From assembly GCA_016178435.1 (NCBI GenBank), contig JACOTK010000025.1:1-9980 (forward strand): a stretch of DNA of 9,980 nucleotides. Reading direction: 5' to 3'. Position numbers and translations under genes: made by a program. Below the pieces are notes generated by a model. The model had not been told where the DNA came from and did not search any database. It saw only the letters and a list, made by a program, of their open reading frames with translations. The DNA comes from Actinomycetota bacterium (lineage in GTDB: Bacteria > Actinomycetota > Acidimicrobiia > Acidimicrobiales > CADCSY01). This document shows positions 7,252-9,980 of the stretch, in pieces (positions within the stretch are counted from its first letter, which is position 1; each line of letters starts with the position of its first letter).

Positions 7252-8198
7252 GACTGCATGTTAGATGCGCTGGAGACGGGAGCGGGAGGGCGAACCCTTG
7301 TCCCGGGATGGATCGGGGGTCGCGAGAACGTCAGCGTGAGGTGCAGGGAGGCCAACCAAACGAGTGACGCTCCCAGGAGGTGGAAGCCGACCAGTAGTGC
7401 CGGAACGCCGGTGAAGTACTGCGTATAACCGATCCCCGCCTGGGCGACCAGAACGAGGAGCAGCAACTCGCCCGCGCGGTTTGCCGACGGGGGCGCGCCC
7501 GAACGCCTGAGATGCCGTATCAACAGCAGCGTGATCGCCAGCAGCATCATGACGCTTCCACCGTGGAGCCGGGCAGCCTCGGTGATGTCCAGGTTCAGAC
7601 GATCGACGTTCGCGTCGCCGGCATGGGGACCTGCAGCGGTGACCACCGTTCCGGTGAACAACACCAGCGTGGCGGCGACGAGAAGCAGCTTTCCCAGCGT
7701 GGTGGTGACGGCATCGACCACGGGCGCGCGAGGGCCTTCGTCCTCCGCGGCGCGGTGGACCAACACCATCGCATCGCCGATGAGCACCATGGACAGGAGG
7801 AAATGGCCCATCACAAAGGGAGGACTCAGGTCGACGAGCACCGTGAGGCCGCCGAGCACGATCTGGCCGATCACTCCGGCCACCAGGCCCAGTGACAGCA
7901 TGGTCAGATCATGTCGCCGAGGTGATCGTCTCAGCGAGCCGAGCACGGCCACGATGACCGCCACGGACACCAGGCCGGTCACCAGTCGGTTGACGAACTC
8001 CACCATGGCATGGAGATCGCCGGCACTGACCGGGGTCAGCCTGCCGGGCGAGCAGTTCGGCCAATCGGTGCAGCCGAGCCCCGAGCCGGTGAGGCGGACT
8101 GCTCCCCCCGAGACGACGATGAAGACCAGGGCAATGAGCGCCACCCGGGTGATGTGGCGATACGTCCGTGGGGAAACGCTGATGGGAGCCACGGCCAC
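7248..8198 (-). CDS. ctaA: CtaA, heme A synthase (COX15/CtaA family)
   Basis: This integral membrane enzyme oxidises the C8 methyl of heme O to formyl, giving heme A for cytochrome aa3 oxidase. About eight membrane helices are visible in 316 residues. The first extracytoplasmic loop has the cysteine pair Cys43 and Cys49 (GLGCTDWPNCSPG), as in B. subtilis CtaA. HxxxEFVNRL provides His63 and Glu67. His132, His212 and His273 complete the four conserved heme-ligand histidines. The second-half loop TAAGPHAGD (187-195) is also typical. The GTG at 8198 has no RBS. The GTG at 8192 (third codon) lies exactly where a leaderless transcript from TACCAT (8204-8199) would begin and may be the true start. 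It is divergent from ctaB, and its stop overlaps the clpS start. Confidence 0.95.
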   Translation of the reverse strand: MAVAPISVSPRTYRHITRVALIALVFIVVSGGAVRLTGSGLGCTDWPNCSPGRLTPVSAGDLHAMVEFVNRLVTGLVSVAVIVAVLGSLRRSPRRHDLTMLSLGLVAGVIGQIVLGGLTVLVDLSPPFVMGHFLLSMVLIGDAMVLVHRAAEDEGPRAPVVDAVTTTLGKLLLVAATLVLFTGTVVTAAGPHAGDANVDRLNLDITEAARLHGGSVMMLLAITLLLIRHLRRSGAPPSANRAGELLLLVLVAQAGIGYTQYFTGVPALLVGFHLLGASLVWLASLHLTLTFSRPPIHPGTRVRPPAPVSSASNMQS

Positions 8199-8227
8199 AT
8201 GGTAAATGCGGTCACCGAAGTCTTCGA
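8199..8227 (-). promoter_or_regulatory. Candidate ctaA promoter (leaderless from GTG 8192)
   Basis: On the minus strand TACCAT (8204-8199) fits TANNNT. The sixth base after it precedes GTG at 8192-8190, so transcription could start on that codon. The -35 position at 17 nt holds TCGAAG (8227-8222), a poor match. The region borders the ctaB -35, so the two promoters are back to back. Confidence 0.35.
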
Positions 8228-8228
8228 C

Positions 8229-8257
8229 TTGGGCGGTGCCCGCCGCTCCCCTAACCT
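8229..8257 (+). promoter_or_regulatory. Candidate ctaB promoter driving a leaderless mRNA
   Basis: TTGGGC (8229-8234), a 17-nt spacer and TAACCT (8252-8257) precede the GTG start at 8264 by 6 nt, which puts the expected first base on the start codon. No Shine-Dalgarno exists upstream. The same boxes occur before the malic enzyme gene. Confidence 0.55.
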
Positions 8258-8263
8258 CGCAGT

Positions 8264-9178
8264 GTGCTGCATCCCGCGACCCTGCCCGTGCCCTGGCGCA
8301 CTCGGCTTGTTTCGGTGGTCGGCGCCTATGTGGCGCTGACGAAGCCCCGCATCATCGAGCTGCTCTTGATCACCACGGTCCCCACCATGGTCGTCGCAGC
8401 GAGAGGCCTTCCGTCGGGATGGCTGGTGCTTGCAACATTGTTGGGCGGCACGCTCGCCGCCGGTGGGGCCAACGCGATCAACATGTACGTCGATCGCGAC
8501 ATCGACGCGATCATGGAGCGGACCCGGAACCGTCCTCTCGTGACCGGAGCGGTCGCTCCTCAACACGCGCTGATCTTCGCGATCGGGCTCGAGGTGGCGG
8601 CGTTCGCTTCCCTGTGGGCTTGGGTCAATCTCCTCAGCGCCGTGTTGGCGGTCTCGGCGACCCTGTTCTACGTCTTCATCTACACCATGTGGTTGAAGCG
8701 GAGCTCCACGTCGAACATCGTCATCGGGGGTGCGGCGGGGGCGGTGCCGGTCCTGGTGGGTTGGGCTGCGGTGGAGAACTCCCTGGGCTGGGCACCTCTG
8801 GTGCTTTTCGCCATCATCTTCTACTGGACCCCGCCGCACTTCTGGGCACTTGCCGTTCGATACAAGGACGACTATGCGGCGGCGGGGGTGCCTATGCTGC
8901 CGGCGGTGGTCAGCCTCCGAGCCACGGCTGTACGCATGCTCGGCTACACCCTGTTCCTTTGGGCCTTGACGCTTATATTCGCGCCTGTCGCACACATGGG
9001 GTGGCTTTACGTGAGCTCGGCGGTGGTGCTCGGGGGCGTCTTCACCTGGTACGCCGTGCGCCTGTTGCGCAACCCGACGGCTGCGGTCGCGATGTCGATG
9101 TTCACCTATTCGATCACCTACATCAGCTTGTTGTTCGGGGCGATGGCGCTCGATCAGGTTCTGCGGTCGGGAGCGTGA
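8264..9178 (+). CDS. ctaB: CtaB, protoheme IX farnesyltransferase (heme O synthase)
   Basis: This UbiA-family membrane prenyltransferase attaches a farnesyl group to heme B to make heme O, the substrate of CtaA. The 304 residues hold about nine membrane helices. The first Asp-rich motif is NMYVDRDID (73-81) followed by MERTRNRPL (84-92). The second conserved loop is YWTPPHFWALAVRYKDDYAAAG, of which YKDDY is at 200-204. LTKPRI (25-30) at the first helix is a family hallmark. The start is GTG with a promoter box rather than an RBS upstream. It is divergent from ctaA and lies 151 bp before the oxidase subunit I gene, a standard heme A/oxidase grouping. Length is normal. Confidence 0.96.
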   Translation: MLHPATLPVPWRTRLVSVVGAYVALTKPRIIELLLITTVPTMVVAARGLPSGWLVLATLLGGTLAAGGANAINMYVDRDIDAIMERTRNRPLVTGAVAPQHALIFAIGLEVAAFASLWAWVNLLSAVLAVSATLFYVFIYTMWLKRSSTSNIVIGGAAGAVPVLVGWAAVENSLGWAPLVLFAIIFYWTPPHFWALAVRYKDDYAAAGVPMLPAVVSLRATAVRMLGYTLFLWALTLIFAPVAHMGWLYVSSAVVLGGVFTWYAVRLLRNPTAAVAMSMFTYSITYISLLFGAMALDQVLRSGA

Positions 9179-9202
9179 GGTGAGGCTGCAGGTGCGGGCA
9201 GA

Positions 9203-9224
9203 TCGGGGGGATTTCTCCCCCCGA
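9203..9224 (+). terminator. Perfect 9-bp GC-rich hairpin after ctaB, no U-tract
   Basis: TCGGGGGGA (9203-9211) pairs exactly with TCCCCCCGA (9216-9224) over a TTTC loop, 24 bp after the ctaB stop. The stem would be very stable. The bases after it (CACTCATGGTG) contain no U-run, so it could be a U-less terminator, an attenuator or mRNA-stability element upstream of the oxidase gene. Confidence 0.45.
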
Positions 9225-9329
9225 CACTCATGGTGTGTAGAGTCCGGTCCGGCCGCGATCGGCCGTCACCCAGGCCAGAGCAGGACGCCAAAGGGCGTTG
9301 TGCGACGATTCCGAGGTTCGTGCTGATTC

Positions 9330-9980
9330 ATGTCGATGACCGAGACAAGACCTGACACCGAGATCGCTGCGCCGGTGAGTGTGGACGATTCTCTCATCGA
9401 GACGCCCACCGGTCTTGCCGGTTGGCTGACCTCCACCGATCACAAAGTCGTCGGTCGGCTCTGGATCGTCACGTCCTTGGCGTTCCTGGTCGTCGGCGGT
9501 GTCCTTGGTTCGATGCTGGGCGGTGAGCGCCTTGAGAGCGGTATGGACATCATCGACCTCGGTGCGTTCCAACAGGTGTACAGGCTGCACGGCGAGGTTG
9601 CGGTCTTCCTCTTCCTGGTTCCCTTCTTCATTGGGTTGGCAACCTACCTGGTCCCGCTACAGGTCGGGGCGACCGAGATCTCCTTCCCTCGGGGCGCAAG
9701 CTTTGCCTACTGGGGATACGTCGTTTCCGGTGGACTGCTCCTGGCTTCCTACATCGCCGACGGTGGCCTTGCGGGCGGCAGCAAGACCGGCATCGACCTC
9801 TATCTGCTCAGCCTGATCTTCCTGAACGTTGCGGTGTGCGCAGCAATCGTCATCATCCTGGCCACGATCCTTGCCATGCGGGCTCCGGGCATGACGCTCA
9901 TGCGCACGCCTCTGTTCTCCTGGTCATTCCTCGTGGGTGGCGGCCTGACCCTGCTCGCCACTCCGGTTCTGATCGCGCAC
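9330..9980 (+). CDS. ctaD: Heme-copper (cytochrome c) oxidase subunit I, CtaD-like, N-terminal 217 residues (3' end outside window)
   Basis: The frame is open from ATG 9330 to the window edge; an in-frame TGA at 9324-9326 bounds it upstream. ATG 9336 is an alternative start, and no strong RBS favours either. Subunit I hallmarks are STDHKVVG (35-42), the low-spin heme ligand His87 in RLHGEVAVFLFLVP, YLVPLQVGA (106-114), SFPR (118-121) and MRAPGMTL (183-190) followed by PLFSWS. Membrane segments are visible at about 45-65, 88-108, 126-142, 157-181 and 195-216. Canonical D-channel polar residues are largely replaced: Glu116 for Asp, Thr105, Ala123 and Ser124 for Asn, Ile175 for Asn. It may therefore be a divergent subtype. 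Neighbouring ctaB/ctaA suggest an A- or O-type heme. The catalytic His/Tyr/Cu region lies beyond the window. Confidence 0.88.
   Translation, partial: MSMTETRPDTEIAAPVSVDDSLIETPTGLAGWLTSTDHKVVGRLWIVTSLAFLVVGGVLGSMLGGERLESGMDIIDLGAFQQVYRLHGEVAVFLFLVPFFIGLATYLVPLQVGATEISFPRGASFAYWGYVVSGGLLLASYIADGGLAGGSKTGIDLYLLSLIFLNVAVCAAIVIILATILAMRAPGMTLMRTPLFSWSFLVGGGLTLLATPVLIAH

Noticed and set aside
7531..8205. A 224-codon plus-strand frame opposite ctaA
   Set aside because: Ser/Thr/Arg-rich composition of a shadow frame, while ctaA on the other strand keeps all heme-ligand histidines and its membrane pattern.
8036..8995. A 319-codon minus-strand frame opposite ctaB, running into ctaA
   Set aside because: Arg/Gln/His-rich and hydrophilic with no domain; it overlaps two well-supported genes.
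9238..9243. TAGAGT as a -10 for the oxidase gene
   Set aside because: No -35-like sequence at 16-18 nt and no properly placed extended -10. The spacing to the start (about 87 nt) gives no further support.
9228..9590. A 120-codon minus-strand frame at the start of the oxidase gene
   Set aside because: The plus-strand reading gives clear subunit I motifs and stays open to the window edge.

Overview
This is a high-GC window (well above 60% by eye) of ordinary chromosomal genes. It reads as an actinobacterium, most likely of the Acidimicrobiia or a related deep lineage. The grounds are a BldC-type regulator, a mycothiol-dependent maleylpyruvate isomerase-family protein, a clpS + DUF2017 pair, the tRNA order Glu-Asp-Phe, and several apparently leaderless genes. 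The lineage is inferred from gene content, not from a search. I see no insertion sequence, phage, CRISPR or defence system.

Layout from left to right: (1) the Pro/Glu-rich C-terminal tail of an unidentified plus-strand protein (1-234). (2) On the minus strand, a large fused alpha+beta E1 component of a 2-oxoacid dehydrogenase (273-2483). (3) A 305-bp divergent control region, then bldC (2789-2992). (4) An ACT-domain malic enzyme (3051-4493) whose stop overlaps the TTG start of a HAD-like hydrolase (4490-5215). (5) A convergent minus-strand MDMPI-family gene (5251-5916). (6) A minus-strand tRNA cluster, Glu-Asp-Phe (6356-6069). (7) A minus-strand operon ctaA-clpS-DUF2017 (8198-6459). (8) Divergent from it, ctaB (8264-9178), and then the first 217 codons of a cytochrome oxidase subunit I-like protein (9330 to the window end).

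How the genes fit together: ctaB makes heme O from heme B, ctaA converts heme O to heme A, and the ctaD-like subunit I is the probable recipient. The right third is therefore an aerobic terminal-oxidase assembly locus. The left half is central carbon metabolism (2-oxoacid decarboxylation, malate to pyruvate). clpS and DUF2017 ride downstream of ctaA; ClpS feeds N-degron substrates to ClpAP/ClpCP.

The observations most worth a second look are these. The subunit I fragment has lost nearly all the polar residues of the canonical D proton channel. A recurring TANNNT box sits 6 nt (once 9 nt) before start codons that have no usable Shine-Dalgarno sequence. The ctaA/ctaB divergent promoter has overlapping inverted repeats between the -35 regions. 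The HAD protein lacks the second Asp of motif I. No undescribed multi-gene system is evident.
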